A DNA stretch of 64,000 nucleotides from Geodermatophilaceae bacterium URHB0062 (lineage in GTDB: Bacteria > Actinomycetota > Actinomycetes > Mycobacteriales > Geodermatophilaceae), in assembly GCA_000620185.1 (NCBI GenBank), contig JHVO01000005.1, forward strand, positions 310,001-374,000, in the 5' to 3' direction. Position numbers and translations under genes: made by a program. Positions 1-6,871 of the stretch are shown here, piece after piece (the first letter of the stretch is position 1; the number at the start of each line of letters is the position of its first letter). The notes beneath the pieces are model-generated. The model was not told where the DNA came from, made no database searches, and saw only the letters and a list, made by a program, of their open reading frames with translations.

Positions 1-574
1 GCATGGCCGTCGACGTCTCGGCGTTCTTCACCGCGAACGTGCCGCCGAAGCCGCAGCACTGGTCGGCGGCCGGCAGCTCCACCAGGTCGAGCCCGCGGAC
101 CGCCCGCAGCAGCCGCAGCGGCCGGTCGCCGACCCGCAGGAGCCGCAGCGAGTGGCAGGTCGGGTGGTAGGTCACGCGGTGCGGGTAGTAGGCGCCGACG
201 TCGGTGACCCCGAGGACGTCGACCAGGAACTGGGACAGCTCGTAGGTGCGCTCCGCCAGCGCCGCGGCCTCGTCGGCCAGCGCGTGCTCCCCGGCCCGCC
301 GGGCGACGGCGGCCTGCTGGTGGTGGATCGAGGCGACGCACGAGCCGGACGGCGCCACGATCGCCTCCGCGCCGGCGAACGCGCGCACGTGGTTGGCCAC
401 GATCGGCACCGCCTCGCGGCGGTATCCGGTGTTGACGTGCATCTGCCCGCAGCACGCCTGGTCGGGCGGGACGACGACCTCGTGCCCCAGCCGCTCCAGC
501 AGGACGGCGGTGGCCCGGGCGACCTGCGGCACCATCGTGTCGACCAGGCAGGTGGCGAACAGGGCGACCTTCAC
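1..574 (-). CDS. lutA: LutA-like (Fe-S)-binding oxidoreductase subunit, 3' end cut by window edge
   Basis: The visible N-terminal 191 residues begin at a GTG (VKVALFATCLVD) and contain both cysteine-rich CCG motifs of the LutA/YkgE/GlcF family: CCGQMHVNTGY near residue 40 and CCGFGGTFAVKN near residue 180. In this family the motifs hold a cofactor that passes electrons during L-lactate oxidation to pyruvate by the LutABC complex. The gene follows the rhamnose-importer permease by 56 bp on the same strand. That fits the pathway, because the bifunctional RhaEW encoded in this window makes L-lactate from L-lactaldehyde. lutB and lutC would be expected just beyond the left edge. The alternative is a glycolate-oxidase-type Fe-S subunit, less likely given the neighbours. 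Confidence 0.85.
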   Translation of the reverse strand, partial: MKVALFATCLVDTMVPQVARATAVLLERLGHEVVVPPDQACCGQMHVNTGYRREAVPIVANHVRAFAGAEAIVAPSGSCVASIHHQQAAVARRAGEHALADEAAALAERTYELSQFLVDVLGVTDVGAYYPHRVTYHPTCHSLRLLRVGDRPLRLLRAVRGLDLVELPAADQCCGFGGTFAVKNAETSTAM

Positions 575-630
575 ACGGTTCCTCTCTCGTACCGGCCGGC
601 GTCGGCAGGGGCGATCGTGTCAGACCGCAC

Positions 631-1728
631 TCAGCGGGCTCCGTACCGCCGGGTGGTCAGGCCGTTGAGCAGGGCCGCGAACACCAGGACCGCGCCCAGC
701 GCGAAGAGCTGGAACTGAGATCCGGCGTTGCCCGGGACGGCGAGCAGGATCCCCGCGTTCAGCCACACGATGAGCAGGGTGGCGAGGACGACCCCCGCGA
801 CGCGTCCGATCCCGCCGGTGATCGCGACCCCGCCGAGCACCGCGATGGTGATCGCCGGCAGCGCCATGCCGTTGCCCGCGGTACCGGCGTCCGGGCGGGC
901 GGAGGCGAACTGGGCCACGGTGACCACCGCCACGAGGCCGGACACGACCCCGGCGAGCACGTAGGCGGTGAACCGGGAACGGCGCACGTCGATGCCCGTC
1001 CACTCGGCCGCGACATCGTTCGTGCCGATGGCGTAGAGCCGCCGTCCGTAGGTGGTGCGGTTGAGGACCAGCCAGACGACGACGGCCGTGGGGAGCAGGA
1101 AGGTGAGCGTGCCGAGGGGAACCGGCAGGCCCAGCACGTTCACCGACTCCGCCGTCGAGTACAGCTTCTGGATCGGCCCGGTGCTGATCGGCTGCTGGCC
1201 GTTGATGACCACGGCCAGCGACGAGTACGCGTAGTAGGTCGCCAGGGTGGTGATCAGCGCGGGATAGCCGATGTAGGCGATCAGGTACCCGTTGATCGCC
1301 CCGAGCAGCCCGCCGAACACGGCCGCGAGCAGGATGGCCGGCCACAGCGGCCACCCCCACTCGCCGTAGGCGAACCCGAACACCATGCTCGTCAGCGAGA
1401 CGTTCGCCCCGACGGACAGGTCGATCCCGCCGCGGCCGGAGGTGATGACCAGCAGCTCCGCGAGGCCGAGCATGACCAGGGGGACGGCGCTGATCAGCGC
1501 CGTCGACATGTACGACGCGTCGTAGGCGGCGGTGAGGTAGTTCCGCCGGCTCAGGAGGACGAACGTGACGACGACGGCGACGAGCAGGACCAGCAGCAGC
1601 ACGATGCGCTGGGTGAGCAGCGCGCGGAGCAGGGCTGCCGGAAACCGCCGGAGGGCGCTCTGCCCGGTCCCGCTCCCGTCCGGCCCGGCGTCGCGGGTGG
1701 GGGCCGACGGTGTGACGGCGGTGCTCAC
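631..1728 (-). CDS. rhaQ: CUT2-family ABC sugar permease (rhamnose type)
   Basis: This 365-residue inner-membrane protein starts at a GTG that overlaps the stop of the preceding permease by four bases (GTGA), so the two are translationally coupled. It has a polar N-terminus of about 40 residues and then roughly ten hydrophobic segments. It carries the BPD_transp_2 hallmarks: the GGIDLSVGA stretch near residue 100 and a GAINGYLIAYIGYPALI segment. It would form the translocation pore with the other permease, driven by the RhaT-like ATPase. Rhamnose as substrate is inferred from the adjacent rhamnose catabolic genes and the shared operator; sequence alone only gives the pentose/deoxyhexose CUT2 family. 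Confidence 0.85.
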   Translation of the reverse strand: MSTAVTPSAPTRDAGPDGSGTGQSALRRFPAALLRALLTQRIVLLLVLLVAVVVTFVLLSRRNYLTAAYDASYMSTALISAVPLVMLGLAELLVITSGRGGIDLSVGANVSLTSMVFGFAYGEWGWPLWPAILLAAVFGGLLGAINGYLIAYIGYPALITTLATYYAYSSLAVVINGQQPISTGPIQKLYSTAESVNVLGLPVPLGTLTFLLPTAVVVWLVLNRTTYGRRLYAIGTNDVAAEWTGIDVRRSRFTAYVLAGVVSGLVAVVTVAQFASARPDAGTAGNGMALPAITIAVLGGVAITGGIGRVAGVVLATLLIVWLNAGILLAVPGNAGSQFQLFALGAVLVFAALLNGLTTRRYGAR

Positions 1729-2759
1729 GTGGTCCTCCTCGCGCGCTGCCGGAGCAGGTCGGCTCCCACCGCGATCAGGATGAAGATGCCGATGAACAGG
1801 CTGGCCAGCTGCGACGGCCAGTTCAGCTGGGTGACGCCCGAGGTGACGGTCTGGACGAGCAGCGCCCCCAGCACCGTGCCGAGCACGGAGCCGCGGCCGC
1901 CCATGATCGACGTCCCGCCGATGACCACCGCCGCGATCGCGGCCAGCTCCATGCCGTCGCCCACGTTGGGCGCCAGGGTGGCGGTGCCCTGGGCGATCAC
2001 GAAGCAGGCGGCGAGGCCCGTGACCAGGCCGGTGAGGACGTAGGCCAGCAGCACCCGCCGCTGCACCTTGACCCCGGCCAGCCGGGCCGCGTTGGCGTCC
2101 CCGCCGATGGCGTAGAGGTGCCGGCCGCCGGCGGTGTGCCGCAGGTAGTACCAGGCCAGCGCCGCGATCACGAGCATCACCAGGAAGCTGTGCGGCACGC
2201 CGAGCGTCCGGCCGGCGCCGCCGCGCCCGAAGACGTCGAGGGTGTCGGGGATGCCGTTGACCGTGGTGCCGCCGAACAACTGCAGCCCGAGGAAGCGGAA
2301 GAGGTTGGCGGTGCCGAACGTGATGATGATGGCGTGCACCCGCCCGTAGGCGATGAGCACGCCGTTGACCAGGCCGAGCATGCCCCCGACGGCCACCGAG
2401 AGCAGCACCGCCGGCAGGAGGGGCAGGCCGCTGTCGACGAGTTGTTTCGCCACGACCACCGCGCAGACCATGACGATGCTGCCGACCGAGACGTCGATGC
2501 CGCCGGTGATGATGACGACGGTCATCCCGACACCGATGAGGGCCACGGGTGCGGTCGCCACGAACAACGGCACGATCGAGCTGCCGGTGAGGAACGCCGG
2601 TGTGGCCAGCGCCAGGACCACCCACAGGACGGCGATCACCGCGATGAGGACGATCTCCTGACCCGTGATCGGGAACGGGAGGACCCGGCCCCGCGCCTCG
2701 GCCGTGTGCGTGTCCGGCGTCGCGGGCGACCCGCCCCCGGGTGTGGTGGTCGTGGTCAT
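1725..2759 (-). CDS. rhaP: CUT2-family ABC sugar permease (rhamnose type)
   Basis: This 344-residue membrane protein has an ATG start overlapping the stop of the upstream ATPase gene (ATGA). The N-terminal 30 residues are polar, followed by about nine to ten hydrophobic helices. The BPD_transp_2 signature GGIDVSVGSIVMV lies near residue 95, and the segment LGLVNGVLIAYGRVHAIIIT follows near residue 135. It is the first of two permeases in the rhaS-rhaT-rhaP-rhaQ order also used by the rhizobial rhamnose importer. The two permeases share only general family similarity, so they probably form a heterodimer. Confidence 0.85.
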   Translation of the reverse strand: MTTTTTPGGGSPATPDTHTAEARGRVLPFPITGQEIVLIAVIAVLWVVLALATPAFLTGSSIVPLFVATAPVALIGVGMTVVIITGGIDVSVGSIVMVCAVVVAKQLVDSGLPLLPAVLLSVAVGGMLGLVNGVLIAYGRVHAIIITFGTANLFRFLGLQLFGGTTVNGIPDTLDVFGRGGAGRTLGVPHSFLVMLVIAALAWYYLRHTAGGRHLYAIGGDANAARLAGVKVQRRVLLAYVLTGLVTGLAACFVIAQGTATLAPNVGDGMELAAIAAVVIGGTSIMGGRGSVLGTVLGALLVQTVTSGVTQLNWPSQLASLFIGIFILIAVGADLLRQRARRTT

Positions 2760-4324
2760 GCAGCCGGCTCCTCGTCGAGTGCGCCCGCCGCGGCGGCCAG
2801 GACGTCGGACTGGGTGGCGCCCGGACCGAACTCCACCGTGGTCGTGCCGGCCCGGACGACCTGGAGCCGGTCGGAGATCCGGATCGCCTCGGCGAGGTCG
2901 GACGTCACGATGAGGACGGCGGTGCCCTCGTCGGCCAGCCCTCGGATGATCTTGTGGATCTCCTCCTTGGCGCCGACGTCCACGCCCTGGGTGGGTTCCA
3001 CCAGGACCAGCACCTGGGGCCGTTCGACCAGCTGGCGGGCGAGGACCACCTTCTGCGCGTTCCCGCCGGACATCGCCGAGACCGGCTGGCGTTCGTGCGG
3101 CGTCTTCACCGCCAGGCGCTTGATGAAGTCGCGGGCGACGTCGCGTTCCCGCCGGCGGTCCATCCACACGCCCATGCGCGAGAGCAGCGGCAGGTGCCCG
3201 GCCGAGATGTTGAAGGCGATGGACTGGAACGTGAACATCCCCTGCCCCTTGCGGTCGGCCGGCAGCAGGGCGACGCCCAGCTTCTTGGCCTCGCGCGGTG
3301 ACCTCGGCGCGATCGGCCGCCCGTCGAGCAGGATCCGCCCGGTGGTGGCCCGGCGCATGCCGTAGACCGTCTCCCCGATCTCCGCGGCACCCGAGCCGAC
3401 CAGTCCGTAGAGGCTGACGATCTCGCCGGGGCGGACGGTCACGTCGACGTCGGAGAACTCGCCCTCGAGGCCGAGCCCTTGCAGGACCAGGCGCGGTTCG
3501 GCGTCCTGCAACCGGTGCTCCGCCGGGGTGTCCTCGAGGATCCCGCCCACCATCAGCTCCACGACCCGCCGCACCGTGAGCTCGCCGATGGGCCACGTCC
3601 CCAGCGTCTCGCCGTCCCGCATGACCGTGACCCGGTCGGCGATCACGAACAGCTCGTCCAGCCGGTGCGAGATGTAGATGATCGAGACGCCCGAGGCGGT
3701 CAGCCGCCGCACGACGCCGAACAGCACCTGGATCTCGGTGTCGGTGAGGATCGCCGACGGCTCGTCGAGGATGAGCACGCGGGCGTCGCCCGCGAGCGCC
3801 TTGGCGATCGAGACCTGCTGCTGCTCCGCGATCGACAGCTCGCTGACCGCGACTGTCGCGTACCGCGCGGGGAGGCCGATCAGCTCGAGCAGTTCGACGA
3901 CCTTGGCGTTCTGCGCGGCCCAGTCGACCCGTCCCCGGCGGGTGATCTCCCGGCCGGTGAAGACGTTCTCGGCCACCGTCAGGTCGGGGAACAGCTGCGG
4001 TTCCTGGTAGACGGTCGCGATGCCGAGCGCGATGGCATCGGCCGTGGTGGCGATGGTCACCGGCCGGCCCTCGAAGGAGATCTCGCCCGTGTCGGCGGTC
4101 TCCGCCCCGGAGAGCACCTTGATCAGCGTGGACTTCCCGGCGCCGTTCTCGCCGACGAGGGCGTGGACCTCGCCCACGTCGACCGACAGGTCCGCGTTGC
4201 GGATCGCGCGCACGGCGCCGAAGCGCTTGGCGACGCCCCGTACGGCCAGCCGGACCGTGGCGGGCCGGTCCTCGGACGGGGGAGCCGCCGCTCCGGGCGA
4301 CCCGGGGTCAGGCGTGTCACTCAT
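2756..4324 (-). CDS. rhaT: Sugar ABC transporter ATPase, two ABC domains (RhaT/RbsA type)
   Basis: This 522-residue cytoplasmic ATPase powers the two permeases downstream. The first ABC domain (about residues 25-250) has Walker A GENGAGKST and Walker B VLILDEPS. Its signature loop is the relaxed LSIAEQQQ seen in this family. The second domain (about 270-510) has the usual degenerate Walker A, a strong signature SGGNAQKV and the sequence VLVLVEPTQGVDVG, where the Walker B aspartate is replaced by valine before the retained glutamate. The ATG start lies 60 bp after the binding-protein gene, and that gap contains a very stable hairpin. The stop overlaps the next gene by four bases, so ATPase and permeases should be made in fixed ratio. 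Confidence 0.9.
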   Translation of the reverse strand: MSDTPDPGSPGAAAPPSEDRPATVRLAVRGVAKRFGAVRAIRNADLSVDVGEVHALVGENGAGKSTLIKVLSGAETADTGEISFEGRPVTIATTADAIALGIATVYQEPQLFPDLTVAENVFTGREITRRGRVDWAAQNAKVVELLELIGLPARYATVAVSELSIAEQQQVSIAKALAGDARVLILDEPSAILTDTEIQVLFGVVRRLTASGVSIIYISHRLDELFVIADRVTVMRDGETLGTWPIGELTVRRVVELMVGGILEDTPAEHRLQDAEPRLVLQGLGLEGEFSDVDVTVRPGEIVSLYGLVGSGAAEIGETVYGMRRATTGRILLDGRPIAPRSPREAKKLGVALLPADRKGQGMFTFQSIAFNISAGHLPLLSRMGVWMDRRRERDVARDFIKRLAVKTPHERQPVSAMSGGNAQKVVLARQLVERPQVLVLVEPTQGVDVGAKEEIHKIIRGLADEGTAVLIVTSDLAEAIRISDRLQVVRAGTTTVEFGPGATQSDVLAAAAGALDEEPAA

Positions 4325-4343
4325 CGTGTGCCTCTCGGCCCGA

Positions 4344-4383
4344 GGGCCGGGGACGACCGGCGTCGCCGGCCGTCCCCGGGCCC
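4344..4383 (-). promoter_or_regulatory. Intercistronic stem-loop between rhaS and rhaT
   Basis: A GC-rich inverted repeat fills the 60-bp gap: GGGCCGGGGACG at 4344-4355 pairs with CGTCCCCGGGCCC at 4371-4383 with one bulged base, and the interior can pair again. It has no U-tract. In sugar ABC operons such a hairpin after the binding-protein gene usually protects the upstream mRNA or limits read-through, giving excess binding protein. That role is inferred from position. Confidence 0.6.
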
Positions 4384-4384
4384 G

Positions 4385-5443
4385 TCAGTAGTCGAAGTCG
4401 CCCGCGTTGTCCTTGGTGATCCGCAGCGGCGGGCCGAGCAGGAGCACCTTGGTCTTGTCGTCGTAGGTGACGCCGGTGATGTCCTTGCTGACGTCGTTCG
4501 TCGCCTCGAACGACTTGCCGTCGGCGAGCTGGACGCCCGCCCATGCGGTCAGGTAACCCAGGTGCTCGACGTCCCACAGGATGCTGGCGCTCGACGAGCC
4601 GTCCTTGAGGTAGGGCGCCATGGACTGCGGCGTGCCCAGCCCGACGGTGAAGACCTTGCCGATCTTCCCGGCGTCCCGGACGGCCTGCGCCACGCCCGGC
4701 GCGGACGACGTGCACTCGCCGACGAGGCCGGTCAGGTCGGGGTGGGCGTTCATGAGGTCGGTCGCCATCTGGGTCGCCTTCGCCTGGTCCTCACCGGCGT
4801 AGACGGTGTCCACGATCTGGGCGTCGGGGTACTTCTTGGCCGTGTAGCTCTTCTGGACGGCGATCCAGCTGTTGAGGTTCTCGGCGGTCTGCCCGCACGA
4901 GACGATCGCGTACTTGCCCTTGCCGCCCATGGCCTCGAGGAGTGCGTCGGTCAGTCCCTCGCCGATGCCCTCGGTGGAGGCCTGCTCCACGAACACCTGG
5001 CGCACCGAGTTGGGCGCGTCCGTGTCGGAGGTGGCCACCTTGATGCCCGCGTCCTTGGCCTGCTGCAGCAGGGGAGCCATCGAGTCGGGGTCGTTGGGGG
5101 CGACGATCAGGGCGTCGACCTTCTGCTGGATGTAGGACCGGACGATGTCGGCCTGCGCGGCGGGGTCGGCGGTGACCGGCCCCTGGTACTTCCACGTGCA
5201 GCCGATCTCCTCGCACGCCGCCTTGCCGCCGGTGTTCATGGCCTCGAAGTAGGGGATGCCCTGCAGCTTGGGCACGAAGGCGACCGTGACGTTGCCGTCG
5301 CTGCCTCCGCCGCCGCCGGAACCCCCGGAACCTCCGCCCGAGGCCGAGCCCCCGCTGCCCTGCCCGCAGCCCGAGGCCGCCAGGGCCAGCGCCAGCCCGA
5401 GGACGGCGGCCGAGTTCCTCCTGCGAATCATCCTGAACCTCAT
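4385..5443 (-). CDS. rhaS: Rhamnose-type ABC transporter substrate-binding lipoprotein
   Basis: This 352-residue protein is first in the importer operon. Basic residues, a hydrophobic stretch and the lipobox ASGC with Cys26 mark it as a membrane-anchored lipoprotein. A glycine/serine linker follows to about residue 47. The mature part is a Peripla_BP_4 (type I) fold, with features such as ADIVRSYIQQKVDALIVAPN. This fold captures monosaccharides for CUT2 importers. The rhamnose assignment rests on the neighbouring rhaT, permease and catabolic genes and on the shared operator in its promoter. The other possibility is an autoinducer-2 or ribose binder of the same fold. Confidence 0.85.
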   Translation of the reverse strand: MRFRMIRRRNSAAVLGLALALAASGCGQGSGGSASGGGSGGSGGGGGSDGNVTVAFVPKLQGIPYFEAMNTGGKAACEEIGCTWKYQGPVTADPAAQADIVRSYIQQKVDALIVAPNDPDSMAPLLQQAKDAGIKVATSDTDAPNSVRQVFVEQASTEGIGEGLTDALLEAMGGKGKYAIVSCGQTAENLNSWIAVQKSYTAKKYPDAQIVDTVYAGEDQAKATQMATDLMNAHPDLTGLVGECTSSAPGVAQAVRDAGKIGKVFTVGLGTPQSMAPYLKDGSSSASILWDVEHLGYLTAWAGVQLADGKSFEATNDVSKDITGVTYDDKTKVLLLGPPLRITKDNAGDFDY

Positions 5444-5528
5444 CTCGTTCCAGACCGTGGGTCGGGGTCGCTACCGGGAGCAGGTACGGCCCGCTGGGTT
5501 CGGAGGTGCACACCACGCTGAATGGCTA

Positions 5529-5540
5529 TGAATCGATTCA
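5529..5540. promoter_or_regulatory. LacI-type operator at the rhaS promoter
   Basis: TGAATCGATTCA is a perfect 12-bp palindrome with a central CG, typical of LacI-family sites. It lies about +8 to +19 from the predicted rhaS start point, where a bound repressor would block initiation or clearance. Near-identical sites occur at 9620, 16976 and 26269. Confidence 0.7.
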
Positions 5541-5553
5541 TGTGGTGCACGCC

Positions 5554-5582
5554 ACAGTAGGAGCCGACGTTCGGGTCGTCAA
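5554..5582 (-). promoter_or_regulatory. Predicted promoter of the rhaS-rhaT-permease operon
   Basis: On the minus strand TTGACG (5577-5582) is followed after 17 bp by TACTGT (5554-5559). This gives a start point near 5547 and places the palindromic operator immediately downstream. The spacing and geometry match the other predicted promoters of this locus. Confidence 0.55.
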
Positions 5583-5661
5583 GAGGCTCGGGCATGATTC
5601 GCGTGAGCGTGCGGGGGAGGAGTGATCGGCCGGCGCTCGCGGTCGGTCGGCACTGCTGTCT

Positions 5662-5675
5662 GTGAACCGTTTCAC
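5662..5675. promoter_or_regulatory. Second LacI-type operator upstream of rhaS
   Basis: GTGAACCGTTTCAC is an imperfect palindrome matching the same TGAA-N4-TTCA pattern. It is centred about 134 bp upstream of the primary site and 88 bp downstream of the lacI stop. It could be an auxiliary operator for looping. The rest of the 320-bp gap between rhaS and lacI holds only short weak hairpins. Confidence 0.5.
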
Positions 5676-5763
5676 TACGCGCGGGACTCGACGCGACAGG
5701 GGCGGCAGCTCTGCTGCCCGGGGGTCCGCCCCGGACGCGACGATCAGCCGGGACGGCGGAGGG

Positions 5764-6795
5764 TCAGGCCGCGCCCTCCGCCGGGCGCCGGACCATGCTC
5801 GACTCACGCACGACCAGCACGGGCTCGAAGAGCAGCTGACGGTGCTCGTGGTCGTCGGCGCGCGCCTCGTCGAGCAGCAGCTCGGCGGCGCGCCGGCCCA
5901 GCTCCTGGCGGGGCTTGCGCACCGAGGTCAGGGGCACCGCTGCCGCGGCGGCGAAGTCGATGTCGTCGTACCCGACGATCGCGAACTCGTCGGGCACGTG
6001 GACGCCCTGGCGGACCATCTCCTGGAGCAGGCCGAGCGCGATGAGGTCGTTGGCGCACACCGCTGCGGTCGGCCGCTGGGCCGCGGGCATGCCCACGATC
6101 CGGGAGCCGGCCTCGCGCCCCCCGGCGACCGTCAGGGACTCCGGCGAGAAGACCGTCAGGTCGTCGGTGCTCCCGAACGCCTCCTGCACCGCCGACCGCA
6201 CGCCCTCGAGGCGCTCCTGCACCTGGGGGAGCGGTGACCGCCCGCCGATGAACGCGATCCGCCGGTGCCCGCGTTCGAGCAGGTGCGCGGCCGCCAGCCG
6301 TCCGCCGAGCACGTCGTCGACGGCCACCGAGCACTGGTCGGCCGCCTCGGCGCGGCGGTCCAGCAGGACGACCGGGACGCCGCGGGCGCGCATCGCCTCC
6401 AGGGCGGGGTTGGTCCCGGCCGTCGGTGTGATCAGGACGCCCTGCACCCGCTGCTCGGAGAGGACGTCGAGGTAGGCGGCCTCCTTGTCCCGCTGGTCGT
6501 CGGAGTTGCAGAGGATGACGGCGAGGCCCTCGGCGTTGACGGCGTCCTCGACCCCGCGCGCGACGTCGGTGAAGAACGGGTTGGCGATGTCGAGCACGAC
6601 CAGGCCGATCGTGCGGCTGCGACCGGCCCGCAGATGACGTGCCGACTCGTTCCGGACGAACCCGAGGTCGGCGATGGCCGAGAGCACGCGCTCCCGGGTG
6701 GGCGGGCTGACGACGTCGGGCCGGTTGAGGACGTTGCTGACCGTCCCGACCGACACGCCGGCCCGTGCGGCGACGTCCCGGATGCTGGTGGTCAG
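5764..6795 (-). CDS. LacI-family transcriptional regulator, probable CTG start
   Basis: This 343-residue regulator has a LacI DNA-binding domain (SIRDVAARAGVSVGTVSNVL, residues 4-23) and a periplasmic-binding-protein-like sensor domain from about residue 60. The intact helix-turn-helix is only encoded if translation starts at the CTG at 6795, five bases after a perfect AGGAGG. No ATG, GTG or TTG occurs in frame upstream in the gap. The first in-frame GTG (6756) would delete half the HTH. The gene follows the cytoplasmic GH3 gene by 76 bp on the same strand and precedes the rhamnose importer. It is the better-placed of two candidates to bind the TGAA-N4-TTCA operators, with rhamnose or a derivative as inducer; this is inference. 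Confidence 0.85.
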   Translation of the reverse strand: MTTSIRDVAARAGVSVGTVSNVLNRPDVVSPPTRERVLSAIADLGFVRNESARHLRAGRSRTIGLVVLDIANPFFTDVARGVEDAVNAEGLAVILCNSDDQRDKEAAYLDVLSEQRVQGVLITPTAGTNPALEAMRARGVPVVLLDRRAEAADQCSVAVDDVLGGRLAAAHLLERGHRRIAFIGGRSPLPQVQERLEGVRSAVQEAFGSTDDLTVFSPESLTVAGGREAGSRIVGMPAAQRPTAAVCANDLIALGLLQEMVRQGVHVPDEFAIVGYDDIDFAAAAAVPLTSVRKPRQELGRRAAELLLDEARADDHEHRQLLFEPVLVVRESSMVRRPAEGAA

Positions 6796-6871
6796 CGGAT
6801 CCTCCTGAGGGGTGCGACGAGGGTGTGGGCGACGGGGTGGGTGACGCTGTGCTCGACCATCCTGCGGTGCG

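Noticed and set aside
5310-5365. Simple-sequence GGC/GGA repeat region
   Set aside because: It encodes the glycine/serine linker following the lipoprotein cysteine of RhaS, a normal feature of such proteins.
2118-5521. Long plus-strand frames opposite the rhamnose importer
   Set aside because: They mirror the ABC ATPase, permease and binding-protein genes and show no domains, no ribosome sites and biased composition.
5703-5745. Terminator downstream of the first lacI
   Set aside because: Only 5-bp stems (GGCAG/CTGCC and GTCCG/CGGAC) are present, too weak to call.
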